Positions 27,847 through 36,240 of a DNA stretch of 64,000 bases are shown one piece after another. The notes beneath the pieces are model-generated. The model did no database searches. It saw only the letters and a program-made list of their open reading frames with translations, and was not told the origin of the DNA. The DNA lies in assembly GCF_022489065.1 (NCBI RefSeq), contig NZ_JAKVTW010000009.1, positions 1 through 64,000 on the forward strand, written 5' to 3'. The stretch's first letter is position 1. Each line of letters opens with the position of its first letter. The translations under genes and the position numbers were made by a program. Source of the stretch: Vreelandella neptunia (GTDB lineage Bacteria; Pseudomonadota; Gammaproteobacteria; Pseudomonadales; Halomonadaceae).

Positions 27847-28263
27847 ATGACTTACTCTCGCGGTAGCGCCGCCTATGGGCGTGGAGCTAACGCTTATGCG
27901 CGTGTCGGCGTAGAAAGCGGAGTGATGTCGGCAGACCCGCATCAGCTTATTGTGATGTTGTTTGACGGTGCTAAGGCCTCTATTCGTGCTGCCCGCATTC
28001 ATATGCAGGCTGGCAATGTTGCGGAGAAAGGCAAGTCGATATCAAAAGCGCTTAATATCGTTAATAACGGTCTCGCAGCTGCCCTTGATCGGGATAAAGG
28101 GGGAGAAATTGCCGAGCGCCTATCATCGCTTTATGACTATATTGCACGCCTGTTGTTGGCAGCTAATTTGCGCAACGATGAAGAGAGCTTAAATCAGGCT
28201 GAGAGTTTGCTTGAGGATATTGGCTCAGCGTGGCGTGATATTGGTCAGCAGCAGAGCGCGTGA
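27847..28263 (+). CDS. fliS: flagellin export chaperone FliS
   Basis: Chaperone that binds the flagellin C-terminus before export. It has 138 residues. The Tyr/Ala-rich N-terminus and SADPHQLIVMLFDGAKASI are FliS signatures, as is the SLYDYIARLLLAANLRND segment. AGGAG lies seven bases before the ATG. The flagellin gene it serves is outside the window. Confidence 0.95.
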   Translation: MTYSRGSAAYGRGANAYARVGVESGVMSADPHQLIVMLFDGAKASIRAARIHMQAGNVAEKGKSISKALNIVNNGLAAALDRDKGGEIAERLSSLYDYIARLLLAANLRNDEESLNQAESLLEDIGSAWRDIGQQQSA

Positions 28264-28270
28264 GGCAATA

Positions 28271-28681
28271 ATGTCAGCTTCTACAACAGCTCGTGATCCA
28301 AATGCTCAGAATACGCTACTTGATCGCTACGAAACGCTATTGAGCAGCGTTATACATATGCACGAGCTTGCCAATACTGAGCAGTGGGCTGAGCTCATTG
28401 ATCAGCGCACCAACTATGTCGTGTTGGTAGAGGAGCTGCGTGAGTTAGATGCGACAGTCGTGCTGGAATCCGCTGCCCGGCAACGTAAAGCTGAGTTACT
28501 TGAGAGTATTCTTGAGCACGATGTCGAAATTCGGCGCCGCTTGGTAGCTCGCCGGGATGAGTTGGGGAAACTCATAGGGGTGTCGCAACGTCAGCGAGAC
28601 TTGCACCGCGCGTATGCCCCCCAGCAAGGCGCTGGTGTTCCCTATGCCGCAGATGATACTGATGCTTCGAGGTCGTCGTGA
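28271..28681 (+). CDS. fliT: flagellar protein FliT-like chaperone
   Basis: FliT-type protein: in enterics the chaperone for the cap FliD and an inhibitor of FlhDC. It has 136 residues, helical and charged, with NTEQWAELIDQRTNYVVLVE resembling the family. Sequence conservation in FliT is low, so the call leans on its place right after fliS. The start at 28271 is seven bases after the fliS stop; a longer in-frame reading overlaps fliS. Confidence 0.8.
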   Translation: MSASTTARDPNAQNTLLDRYETLLSSVIHMHELANTEQWAELIDQRTNYVVLVEELRELDATVVLESAARQRKAELLESILEHDVEIRRRLVARRDELGKLIGVSQRQRDLHRAYAPQQGAGVPYAADDTDASRSS

Positions 28682-29922
28682 GCGGAATCACGCCTCTCAT
28701 TGATACGCTGTTACACCAAGTATTGGGGCGACAGGGTGAGGTGTCGCTACAGCGGGCGTTAGACCAGCCGGTTAAGCCTATTCCGCCAGGGGAAGGGCCT
28801 CGCGCTGTGATGGGTGATGCGCGTTTGGATGGGCGAGCGTCACCGTTAAATGATTTAAAGCGCTTGCCTCTCCCCCTTGGTGGTGAAAGAGCGCTACCAC
28901 GCGGTGAGCCACTGTCGACTCCCCCTGGATCCACCCAAACCCATTTTAGCCCCGCCGCACGAACTATTGCTGACGTGCTACTGCGTTTTCCAGCCCCTCC
29001 CTCGGTCATGCGACCCGAAGCGGCCCTTATCACCAGCCAGGAAGCACCTGGAGTCAGTGCCGTTGCAACCCGACTGGAGGCGAGTATCCGCGACAGCGGG
29101 TTGTTTTACGAGGCGCATTTAAAGCGTTGGTTTCAAGGTGAGGGTACCCGCCAGCAATTAATGAATGAGCCACAGATGCAGCCTGGGCCGCGCCCGTTGG
29201 CGCCATTGGTACCCGTTGGGCTGGGTGTTGCAAATACGCTAACAGGATCAGCCCCATTGATCACGCCTGGGGGGCAGCTGGCGGGGCAGGGGATGACCAT
29301 TCTGCCAAATCTGCCGTTGGTACCTATAACGCATGAAAATGGCTTGGCTCCACGACAAGGTTTAGTGGCAGCAGTTCCACTTACCAGCTCACCCACTGGT
29401 ACGGCGCCTGCTGCTACGCCTAGCTCAGCGCCTGAGAGTGTTCAAGCGAAAGCTGAACTGAGCCATGCAAGAGAAATGACAGAGCTGTTGGCCAATAGGC
29501 CAACGCGCGACATTGTGCATGAAAGCCTTCAGAGCTTAGTTCGCCAGCAGCTTGAAATGCTGGTAATGCCTACTATTCGCTGGGAGGGCGATGTTTGGGC
29601 AGGTATTTTTATGGCCTTAGTGATTAATTTGCCTGCGCGCGAAGAGGGACAAGAGAATAAGCAACAGGATGGTGAGCCGGAGGGCGGGTGGCGCTCTGAT
29701 ATGCAGTTAGATGTTCCCAGTTTGGGTTCATTTAACGCATCGCTATGGCTCTATCGAAATGTATTGAGTATTGATTTCACCACGGAAAGCGCCGCGGCTT
29801 ATCAAAGGATTGATTCAGGATTGCCCGCACTAGAGAAGCGGCTAAGTGCCTTGGATCTTCAGAAAGTGCAACTGCGTGCACGCTTTATTGAAGCGGAGGC
29901 TGCCCATGGCTACGCCGGGTGA
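28678..29922 (+). CDS. second FliK-like hook-length control family protein
   Basis: Protein of 414 residues with a Pro/Gly/Leu-rich N-terminal region of about 290 residues and a C-terminal FliK-type domain marked by MQLDVPSLGSFNASLWLYRN and the following helices. It is distinct from the canonical FliK at 17950-19269. GTG start, overlapping the fliT stop by four bases (GTGA). The next gene is a FlhB-tail homologue that overlaps it by 17 bases; since FliK acts by contacting the FlhB cytoplasmic tail, the two probably work together. Role unproven. Confidence 0.75.
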   Translation: MSGITPLIDTLLHQVLGRQGEVSLQRALDQPVKPIPPGEGPRAVMGDARLDGRASPLNDLKRLPLPLGGERALPRGEPLSTPPGSTQTHFSPAARTIADVLLRFPAPPSVMRPEAALITSQEAPGVSAVATRLEASIRDSGLFYEAHLKRWFQGEGTRQQLMNEPQMQPGPRPLAPLVPVGLGVANTLTGSAPLITPGGQLAGQGMTILPNLPLVPITHENGLAPRQGLVAAVPLTSSPTGTAPAATPSSAPESVQAKAELSHAREMTELLANRPTRDIVHESLQSLVRQQLEMLVMPTIRWEGDVWAGIFMALVINLPAREEGQENKQQDGEPEGGWRSDMQLDVPSLGSFNASLWLYRNVLSIDFTTESAAAYQRIDSGLPALEKRLSALDLQKVQLRARFIEAEAAHGYAG

Positions 29923-30196
29923 GCGTCGTCGTCAAGCTGTTGCATTAGCTTATCAAGAGAACGACCGCGCGCCTCGCGTCGTGGCAAAAGGGTATGGCGA
30001 ACTAGCCGAGCGAATGATGGCAGAAGCTCAACGCCAGGGGATTTATGTGCACGATGCGCCAGAACTAGTGGCGCTTTTAATGCAGCTTGATTTAGATGCT
30101 GAAATCCCTGCAGGGCTCTACCAAATAGTCGCAGAACTGCTGGTGTGGGTATTCGAGTTGTCAGAAGAAGGTCTAAATCATCGTGAAATGCCTTAG
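29906..30196 (+). CDS. FlhB C-terminal-domain homologue (FlhX-like)
   Basis: A 96-residue protein that matches only the part of FlhB after the autocleavage site. RAPRVVAKGYGELAERM and LDLDAEIPAGLYQIVAELLVWVF parallel PRLVAKGADAVAARI and LDAEVPAELYTAVAEVMAWAY of the FlhB in this window. It has no membrane domain and no NPTH motif. The family (FhlX/FlhX) can substitute for the cleaved FlhB tail in some bacteria. The start at 29906 has GAGG a few bases before it. Confidence 0.85.
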   Translation: MATPGERRRQAVALAYQENDRAPRVVAKGYGELAERMMAEAQRQGIYVHDAPELVALLMQLDLDAEIPAGLYQIVAELLVWVFELSEEGLNHREMP

Positions 30197-30261
30197 TAGC
30201 CAATTACAGACGTTGTATGCAACCATGAGGTTAGGTAATAAAAAGTCATTAATGGCGCCAG

Positions 30262-30267
30262 TATAAT
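30262..30267 (+). promoter_or_regulatory. candidate flhDC -10 box
   Basis: A perfect TATAAT lies about 40 bases before the flhD ATG in the 109-base gap. The -35 region 17 bases upstream is A-rich with no good TTGACA match, so the promoter may depend on an activator. Confidence 0.5.
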
Positions 30268-30305
30268 GGTCACAATGTCGCGCCTGAGTCGTTTAATGGG
30301 ACATC

Positions 30306-30638
30306 ATGAGTCAAACCAACTTTCTCGATGAAATTCAGGAAATAAATTTAGCTTATTTGCTTCTGGCGCAGCGCTTGCTTGATGAAGATCGCGAGGCCGC
30401 CATGTTTCGCCTGAAAATAGATAGCGATGTGGCCGAGCTCATTGTGTCACTCAACGCACGTCAGCTAACCAAACTGGCACGCACTAGCCAGCTACTGTGC
30501 CGGTTCAGCCAAACGAGTGCCGAGCGCCTGCGTCAGCTCACAGACAATCCACGTGATCAAGGCTTGGCTGGGCTTCATGCATCGCTGCTGCTAGCGAGTG
30601 AGCCGTTTGAGCCAATGCCGTCAGGGGAGGTTAAGTGA
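30306..30638 (+). CDS. flhD: flagellar master regulator subunit FlhD
   Basis: Subunit of the FlhD4C2 activator of class II flagellar promoters. It has 110 residues. Segment [21 protein letters not shown] and the downstream [26 protein letters not shown] region match FlhD. It overlaps flhC by four bases (GTGA), as expected for subunits made together. Its presence defines enteric-style control; there is no FleQ-type activator in the window. Confidence 0.95.
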   Translation: MSQTNFLDEIQEINLAYLLLAQRLLDEDREAAMFRLKIDSDVAELIVSLNARQLTKLARTSQLLCRFSQTSAERLRQLTDNPRDQGLAGLHASLLLASEPFEPMPSGEVK

Positions 30639-31177
30639 GCCAGAAAAGCTTGGTCGATGAAATGCACCAAGTGCAGCTGGCCATCGAGCTGATTGAGCTA
30701 GGGGCGCGCTTGCAGGTGCTGGAAACAGAGACTGAATTAAGCCGCACGCGGTTAATTAAATTGTATAAAGAGGTGCGCGGCATGTCGCCGCCCAAGGGGA
30801 TGCTGCCTTTCTCCACTGATTGGTTTATTACCTGGCTCCCGAATGTTCATTCGTCACTGTTTTACAATATTTACGTAAGCCTAAAAAAGACGGCAGGCTG
30901 TGAGCGAATTGATGCCTTTGTTAAAGCATATCGGCTTTATGACGAGCAAATGTCGTTGGAAAAGGTGGAGCCGGTGCTGGGGTTAACACGCGCCTGGACC
31001 TTAGTGCGGTTTTTTGAAAGTGATTTGCTGCAGCTCAATCAATGCACGCGTTGCAGTGGCCAATTTGTGGCTCATGCCCATAGTCCTGCTCAGTACTACG
31101 TTTGTGGAATATGTCAGCCACCTTCACGGGCAGGTAAAACGCGCAAAGCTCAGCAAGAGAATAGTGAAAAAATGTAA
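30635..31177 (+). CDS. flhC: flagellar master regulator subunit FlhC
   Basis: DNA-binding partner of FlhD, 180 residues. Four cysteines in CTRCSGQF and YYVCGIC form the zinc site known in Flh[21 protein letters not shown] is typical of the N-terminus. GTG start inside the flhD stop. The basic C-terminal tail is variable in the family. Confidence 0.95.
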   Translation: MSQKSLVDEMHQVQLAIELIELGARLQVLETETELSRTRLIKLYKEVRGMSPPKGMLPFSTDWFITWLPNVHSSLFYNIYVSLKKTAGCERIDAFVKAYRLYDEQMSLEKVEPVLGLTRAWTLVRFFESDLLQLNQCTRCSGQFVAHAHSPAQYYVCGICQPPSRAGKTRKAQQENSEKM

Positions 31178-31311
31178 CACCATCAGCATTCACGCGCCTG
31201 TTAGCTACCATTAGGGTATAAATAGAGTTAGTGAGTGCTTAACACTAAAATATGAGTGTAACGGCGTAGATAGCCGCAAAAGCCAGTGATACTTTTTCAT
31301 TAAACGTCAAC

Positions 31312-31335
31312 TTAGCCCTAGTATGATAGGGCTAA
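31312..31335. promoter_or_regulatory. perfect palindrome upstream of motA
   Basis: A 9-bp inverted repeat (TTAGCCCTA, six-base centre, TAGGGCTAA) lies about 95 bases before motA. A TATGAT hexamer (31322-31327) spans its centre and could be a -10 box, which would make this an operator. No T tract follows, so a simple flhDC terminator is less likely. Confidence 0.45.
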
Positions 31336-31429
31336 ATTGTGCTTGGGATGGAACATCTCTTAAACATCAGATCTGGTGGCTAAGTTTTGGTTCCCTTACT
31401 TAATACTGAATACCGCAAGGACCTTGCTT

Positions 31430-32299
31430 GTGCTGATACCTCTAGGCTATGTGATCGTATTGCTTTCCGTGTTTGGTGGCTATGTGCTGGCAGGGGGCAG
31501 CTTGGGCCCTCTTTACCAACCGCTGGAGCTACTCATCATTGGCGGCGCAGGTGTAGGCGCGTTTATCGCGGCTAACAATGGCAAAGCGATTAAAGCAACG
31601 TTTAAAATTCTGCCCCGACTCAAGCGGGCAAAAAAATACGATAAAGCACTTTATATGGAGCTCATGGCGCTGCAGTACAAGCTACTGTCGAAAATCCGTC
31701 GTGAGGGTATGTTGGGCATCGAGCGCGATATTGATAACCCGCAAGAGAGCCCTCTGTTTCAAGAGCACCCTACGGTATTGGCTGATCCTCATATCATGAA
31801 TTTCCTAACGGACTACCTGCGCCTGATGGTTAGCGGCGGGATGGAGCCAATGGAAATCGATGAGCTAATGCTGCATGAAATTGAAGTCTTCGAGCAAGAA
31901 GCCCATGTTCCCATTGATGCCATTGCCAAAGTGGGCGATGCGATGCCGGCCTTCGGCATTGTTGCAGCGGTCATGGGGGTGGTCAAAACGCTTACGTATG
32001 CGGACGCTTCACCCAGTCAGATGGGGGAAATGATTGCTCATGCCCTGGTGGGTACCTTTCTAGGTATTTTGTTGGGCTATGGTTTTGTCAGCCCTCTGGC
32101 AAGTTATATCGAACGGCAGGCTAAAGAAGCCGAAAAAATGCTCCAGTGTATTCGCATTACACTGCTCGCGAGCTTGCACGGTTACGCGCCGCAGTTGGCC
32201 GTTGAGTTTGGCCGTAAGGCACTCTTTGCTGCCGAGCGCCCGAGCTTTATTGAGCTTGAAGAGTATGTGAGAGATGCCAAAAAGGGCGGTAATGCATGA
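31430..32299 (+). CDS. motA: flagellar motor stator protein MotA
   Basis: Proton-channel stator subunit, 289 residues, four transmembrane helices. I place the start at the GTG at 31430: it has AAGGA eight bases upstream and gives an N-terminus (MLIPLGYVIVLLSVFGGYV) that lines up with enteric MotA residue by residue. A GTG at 31376 would add 18 residues with no family match. PAFGIVAAVMGVVKTL and GTFLGILLGYGFVSPLA are the conserved channel helices. The motB ATG overlaps the stop by four bases. Confidence 0.95.
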   Translation: MLIPLGYVIVLLSVFGGYVLAGGSLGPLYQPLELLIIGGAGVGAFIAANNGKAIKATFKILPRLKRAKKYDKALYMELMALQYKLLSKIRREGMLGIERDIDNPQESPLFQEHPTVLADPHIMNFLTDYLRLMVSGGMEPMEIDELMLHEIEVFEQEAHVPIDAIAKVGDAMPAFGIVAAVMGVVKTLTYADASPSQMGEMIAHALVGTFLGILLGYGFVSPLASYIERQAKEAEKMLQCIRITLLASLHGYAPQLAVEFGRKALFAAERPSFIELEEYVRDAKKGGNA

Positions 32300-33243
32300 G
32301 TAAGGGTGGTGACAAGCGCCCAATTGTCATTCGGCGCAAAAAAGTCGTTCATGCTCACCACGGTGGCGCTTGGAAAATTGCCCTAGCGGATTTCATGACC
32401 GCTCTAATGGCCTTCTTTTTAGTGCTCTGGATTTTAAGTATTGCCAGCGAAGAAGAGCGACGTGGTGTAGCCGAGTACTTCAGTACACCGCTTGTTAACG
32501 CTATTACGGGTGGGGATCGGTCGGGTAGCACTAGCGCGATCCCTGGCGGCGGGCCTGACCCCACCCATAGCGATGGCGAGCGGGCGCGTATCGATACAAT
32601 GCAACGCACTCGCCCAAGCATGCAGGAGCGAAACTTCTTTAGGAATTTGCAAGAGCGTATCGAGCGGGCCATCGAGCGAGATCCCGAGCTTCGCCAACTG
32701 CGCAACCAGATGCGTTTTGACTTGACCCGCGAAGGGCTTCGCATACAGCTACTAGATACCGATCAGCGCCCCATGTTTGAGCTGGGTAGCGATCAAGTCG
32801 CGCCTTACATGCGCAGCCTGTTACGTACGATCGCACCACTTCTGAACGAGCTACCCAATGAATTGAGCATTAGTGGACATACTGACAGCGTGCCCTATGC
32901 AGGAGGGTATCGCGGCTACAGTAACTGGGAACTCTCCAATGATCGCGCCAACGCATCGCGTCGCGAGCTTATCGCGGGCGGGTTTGATCCAGGTCAATTA
33001 CTACGCGTATCAGGCTTTGCAGACCGCGTGCTGTTGCCTGAGACTGATCCGACCGACCCCATTAATCGCCGTATAGAGCTAGTAGTGCTGCTGCCTGAGA
33101 TAGCTGAAGCGATTCGTAATCCAGCCATTACGGGGCCGGAGGTTTCACTGCCAGATGCTTCAACTGAAGGGTTAGAAGCTTCAACCGAAGCGCAAATTGA
33201 ATCAATACAACAAGACGAGCCACAGGCACAAAATCCAGAGTGA
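32296..33243 (+). CDS. motB: flagellar motor stator protein MotB
   Basis: Peptidoglycan-anchored stator subunit, 315 residues. The single transmembrane helix begins ALADFMTALMAFFLVLW, with Asp32, the proton-carrying residue, at the same number as in E. coli. The C-terminal OmpA-like domain has SGHTDSVPYAGG and WELSNDRANASRREL. It is coupled to motA by ATGA and followed by cheA after 52 bases. Confidence 0.96.
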   Translation: MSKGGDKRPIVIRRKKVVHAHHGGAWKIALADFMTALMAFFLVLWILSIASEEERRGVAEYFSTPLVNAITGGDRSGSTSAIPGGGPDPTHSDGERARIDTMQRTRPSMQERNFFRNLQERIERAIERDPELRQLRNQMRFDLTREGLRIQLLDTDQRPMFELGSDQVAPYMRSLLRTIAPLLNELPNELSISGHTDSVPYAGGYRGYSNWELSNDRANASRRELIAGGFDPGQLLRVSGFADRVLLPETDPTDPINRRIELVVLLPEIAEAIRNPAITGPEVSLPDASTEGLEASTEAQIESIQQDEPQAQNPE

Positions 33244-33295
33244 CCTGAGCCTGTCATAGACTTTCATAAAAGCGACGTTAAGGGTGGAGCGGTGA

Positions 33296-35365
33296 ATGGA
33301 TATAGCGGATTTTTTTGACACCTTTTTTGAAGAAGCAGAAGAGCTGCTGTCGGATATGGAGCAGCACTTGTTGGAGCTGGATGTAGATGATCCAGACAGT
33401 GAGCAGCTCAATGCTATTTTCCGTGCCGCCCACTCAATCAAAGGGGGCGCGGGCACCTTTGGTTTTGTCGTGTTACAGAAAACCACGCATATTTTGGAAA
33501 ACCTTCTCGATTACGCACGTAAGGGTGAACTGACGCTGCGCGCCGACCTCGTGGATACCTTTTTAGAGGCTAAAGACATCATGCATGAGCAACTCGATGC
33601 CTACCGCAGCGAAGAGGAGCCAAACCAAGAAGCATTTGAGCGCATTTGCCAAACGCTGCAACAAATTGCTTTAGATGAAATTGGTCAACAGTTAGACGGG
33701 CCGGCTACTCCTGCCGCAGTCGCCAAGACTTCATCAGCGCCTGCTTCCAAGACAGAAGAGGAAGAGCACGCAGCCGATGGGCATCTGCTGGTAGCGCTAC
33801 TAAATGTCGACGACAAAGACCGTATCTTGCTGGTTGAAGAGTTAGAGCAACTAGGCGAAGTGCAGTCTCAATCGGGCGACGCAAAGCGTTACGAGGTAAT
33901 CCTCAAAAGTAGTGATAGTGCAGACGATATTGAAGCGGTTATGTGCTTTATTATCGAGCCAGATCAGATTGAGATTAAGACCATTGAGGGGGGTGCTGCA
34001 GTTGAGCCAGCTAGCCCCGAGTCAGATGTGTCAGCGCCTGCTGCCCAAGCACCTACAGAAAATGCGACCGCCAAGCCAGCTCCAGCAAAGTCGGCCAGCA
34101 AAGAGAAGCCTAAAAAAGCGGTTGCTGAGTCGTCATCAATCCGAGTTTCTGTAGACAAGGTTGATCAAATTATCAACTTGGTGGGTGAGCTGATCATCAC
34201 CCAGTCGATGCTGGATCAAACGGTTAGCGATTTAGAAGATCAGTCTGTTAGCAATAGCTCATTGCAAAATGGCATGAGCCTGCTTCAGCGTAATGCGCGT
34301 GATCTCCAAGAAGCGGTCATGTCGATTCGTATGATTCCCATGGAGTTTGTATTCAGTCGCTTTCCTCGAGTTGTGCGCGACACTGCCGGTAAACTGGGCA
34401 AAGAGATTGAGCTGATTACCGAAGGCAAGTCGACTGAGCTTGATAAGAGTTTGGTTGAACGGATCACCGACCCATTAACGCACCTTGTGCGTAATAGCCT
34501 GGATCACGGTGTTGAAATGCCGGATGTGCGCGAAGCTATTGGCAAACCGCGTGTGGGTAAATTAACACTATCAGCGCGCCATCAGGGCGGCAATATTTTG
34601 ATTGAAGTGCGCGATGACGGTGCCGGAATGGATCGTGACCGTTTGCTCGCCAAAGCACGTGAAAACGGCCTCAACGTCTCTGAAACCATGTCGGATGAAG
34701 ATGTTTTCCAGCTTATCTTTGCCCCAGGTTTCTCAACCGCCAAAGAAGTGACTGATGTTTCCGGTCGAGGCGTGGGCATGGATGTTGTCAAGCGCAACAT
34801 TCAAAGCATGGGCGGGCGTGTCGAGATCCAGTCGAAGCTAGGCGAAGGTACCAATACACGTATTGTGCTGCCGCTGACGCTGGCTATTTTGGATGGCATG
34901 TCCATTAAGGTAGGCGGCGAGACATTTATTCTTCCCCTTTCCACGGTACTTGAATCGCTCCAGCCCTCTAAAGACGATATGTACGCAATGGCGGGTGACG
35001 ATGTCGTCATCAAGGTGCGCGACGAATATCTCCCCGTTATCGCCATTCATGAAGTGCTGGATGTTGCCAATGCAATTACCGACCCAACCAAAAGCATCGC
35101 CGTTATTGTGCAGGGCGAAGGTCGTCGTTATGCCATGTTAGTAGACGAACTGATCGGGCAACAGCAGGTCGTGGTCAAGAATTTGGAAGACAATTACCGC
35201 AAAGTGCCGGGCATCTCGGCCGCTACTATTTTAGGGGACGGCAGCGTTGCGTTAATTCTGGATATTACCGGTTTACACCGTTTAAGCCGGTACAAAAAAG
35301 AAGCAGGGAAAAAAGTAGTGAACAATCAAAACTTTAAATTTTACAAGGAGGCCGAGCCGTCATGA
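33296..35365 (+). CDS. cheA: chemotaxis histidine kinase CheA
   Basis: Sensor kinase of the chemotaxis array, 689 residues. P1 holds the phosphorylated His46 in [11 protein letters not shown]2 lies at about 160-230 and is followed by an Ala/Pro linker. P3 dimerisation begins at about 280. P4 has the ATP-binding [15 protein letters not shown] and GRGVGMDVV motifs. P5 is CheW-like. GGAG is six bases upstream of the ATG. The stop overlaps cheW. Confidence 0.97.
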   Translation: MDIADFFDTFFEEAEELLSDMEQHLLELDVDDPDSEQLNAIFRAAHSIKGGAGTFGFVVLQKTTHILENLLDYARKGELTLRADLVDTFLEAKDIMHEQLDAYRSEEEPNQEAFERICQTLQQIALDEIGQQLDGPATPAAVAKTSSAPASKTEEEEHAADGHLLVALLNVDDKDRILLVEELEQLGEVQSQSGDAKRYEVILKSSDSADDIEAVMCFIIEPDQIEIKTIEGGAAVEPASPESDVSAPAAQAPTENATAKPAPAKSASKEKPKKAVAESSSIRVSVDKVDQIINLVGELIITQSMLDQTVSDLEDQSVSNSSLQNGMSLLQRNARDLQEAVMSIRMIPMEFVFSRFPRVVRDTAGKLGKEIELITEGKSTELDKSLVERITDPLTHLVRNSLDHGVEMPDVREAIGKPRVGKLTLSARHQGGNILIEVRDDGAGMDRDRLLAKARENGLNVSETMSDEDVFQLIFAPGFSTAKEVTDVSGRGVGMDVVKRNIQSMGGRVEIQSKLGEGTNTRIVLPLTLAILDGMSIKVGGETFILPLSTVLESLQPSKDDMYAMAGDDVVIKVRDEYLPVIAIHEVLDVANAITDPTKSIAVIVQGEGRRYAMLVDELIGQQQVVVKNLEDNYRKVPGISAATILGDGSVALILDITGLHRLSRYKKEAGKKVVNNQNFKFYKEAEPS

Positions 35366-35859
35366 GTCAAGCCAACAGTGGGGCGGTACTCGCCGCAGAA
35401 GCGGAAAACCGTGAGTTCTTAGTGTTCTCTTTAGGTGAAGAAGAGTACGCCATTGATATTTTGAAAGTGCAGGAAATTCGTGGGTACGAAAACGTAACCC
35501 GGATTGCCAATGCACCTGATTTTATCAAAGGGGTCACCAACCTACGTGGCGTTATTGTGCCGATCGTTGATTTGCGCATTAAATTTCACCTAGAGAACGT
35601 CGAATACGGCGGCCAGACGGTCGTGATTGTGGTCAATGTCGCAGATCGCGTCGTCGGCATAGTGGTAGATGGCGTTTCCGATGTGATGACGTTGACCCCT
35701 GATCAGATTAAACCGGCACCGGAATTTGGCGTCACGCTCTCGTCTGATTTTCTAAGCGGTTTAGGCAGCCTAGATGATCGCATGTTGGTATTGGTAGATA
35801 TCGACAAACTGCTGACCAGCGAAGAGATGGCGCTAGTCGACAGTACCAGCAGTCACTAA
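35362..35859 (+). CDS. cheW: chemotaxis coupling protein CheW
   Basis: Adaptor linking receptors to CheA, 165 residues. [20 protein letters not shown] and the [16 protein letters not shown] segment are the CheW signature. Four-base overlap with cheA; AAGGAGG precedes the ATG. The motAB-cheAW order matches enteric chromosomes. Confidence 0.97.
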   Translation: MSQANSGAVLAAEAENREFLVFSLGEEEYAIDILKVQEIRGYENVTRIANAPDFIKGVTNLRGVIVPIVDLRIKFHLENVEYGGQTVVIVVNVADRVVGIVVDGVSDVMTLTPDQIKPAPEFGVTLSSDFLSGLGSLDDRMLVLVDIDKLLTSEEMALVDSTSSH

Positions 35860-36240
35860 GACGTAAAGCGCATGGCATAGGGAGCATGCCAGATTTGGTC
35901 TATCGAATAATGCATTCGCGCGCTACGGAAAATGCTCGCGAGTGCGGGTTGTGCGTCAGGCTGAACAGAGTACGTAAGACTTGATGGTCTCCGTGCAGCA
36001 ACCTGCTCAGTTGATCCAGCAGGCGGTGTGTTTACGCGAGGTGTTGGAGCGCTTCCGCGTTGCTGCATCGTTAACCTCTCGCGCTTTGCCTTCATCCTCT
36101 TTGGCGCTCTCAGCAGCTAATCGATCCCACGCCGTTAATAAGCCATCAATGGAACCAACCGAATAGTGGGCGGCATTTAATTTGCCTAGTAGGGGTGGGC
36201 ACGCTCGCTGTGAATAATAAAACACTAAAAAAGGTAGAAC
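35860..36240 (+). other. non-coding gap, possible remnant of a receptor gene
   Basis: A 381-base gap in an otherwise tightly packed chemotaxis run. Two short plus-strand readings overlap as TGATG at 35984. The second (35984-36166) contains AQLIQQAVCLREVLERFRVA, which resembles the C-terminal helix of methyl-accepting receptors, followed by a Ser/Ala-rich tail. I cannot trace more of a receptor upstream, so this may be decay or chance. The promoter for the next receptor should lie in the last 100 bases; no sigma-28 match is visible. Confidence 0.3.

Noticed and set aside
36007..36225. Minus-strand open frame of 72 codons in the gap after cheW
   Set aside because: No ribosome site, no recognisable family, and opposite to the surrounding operon; I prefer non-coding or decayed sequence.
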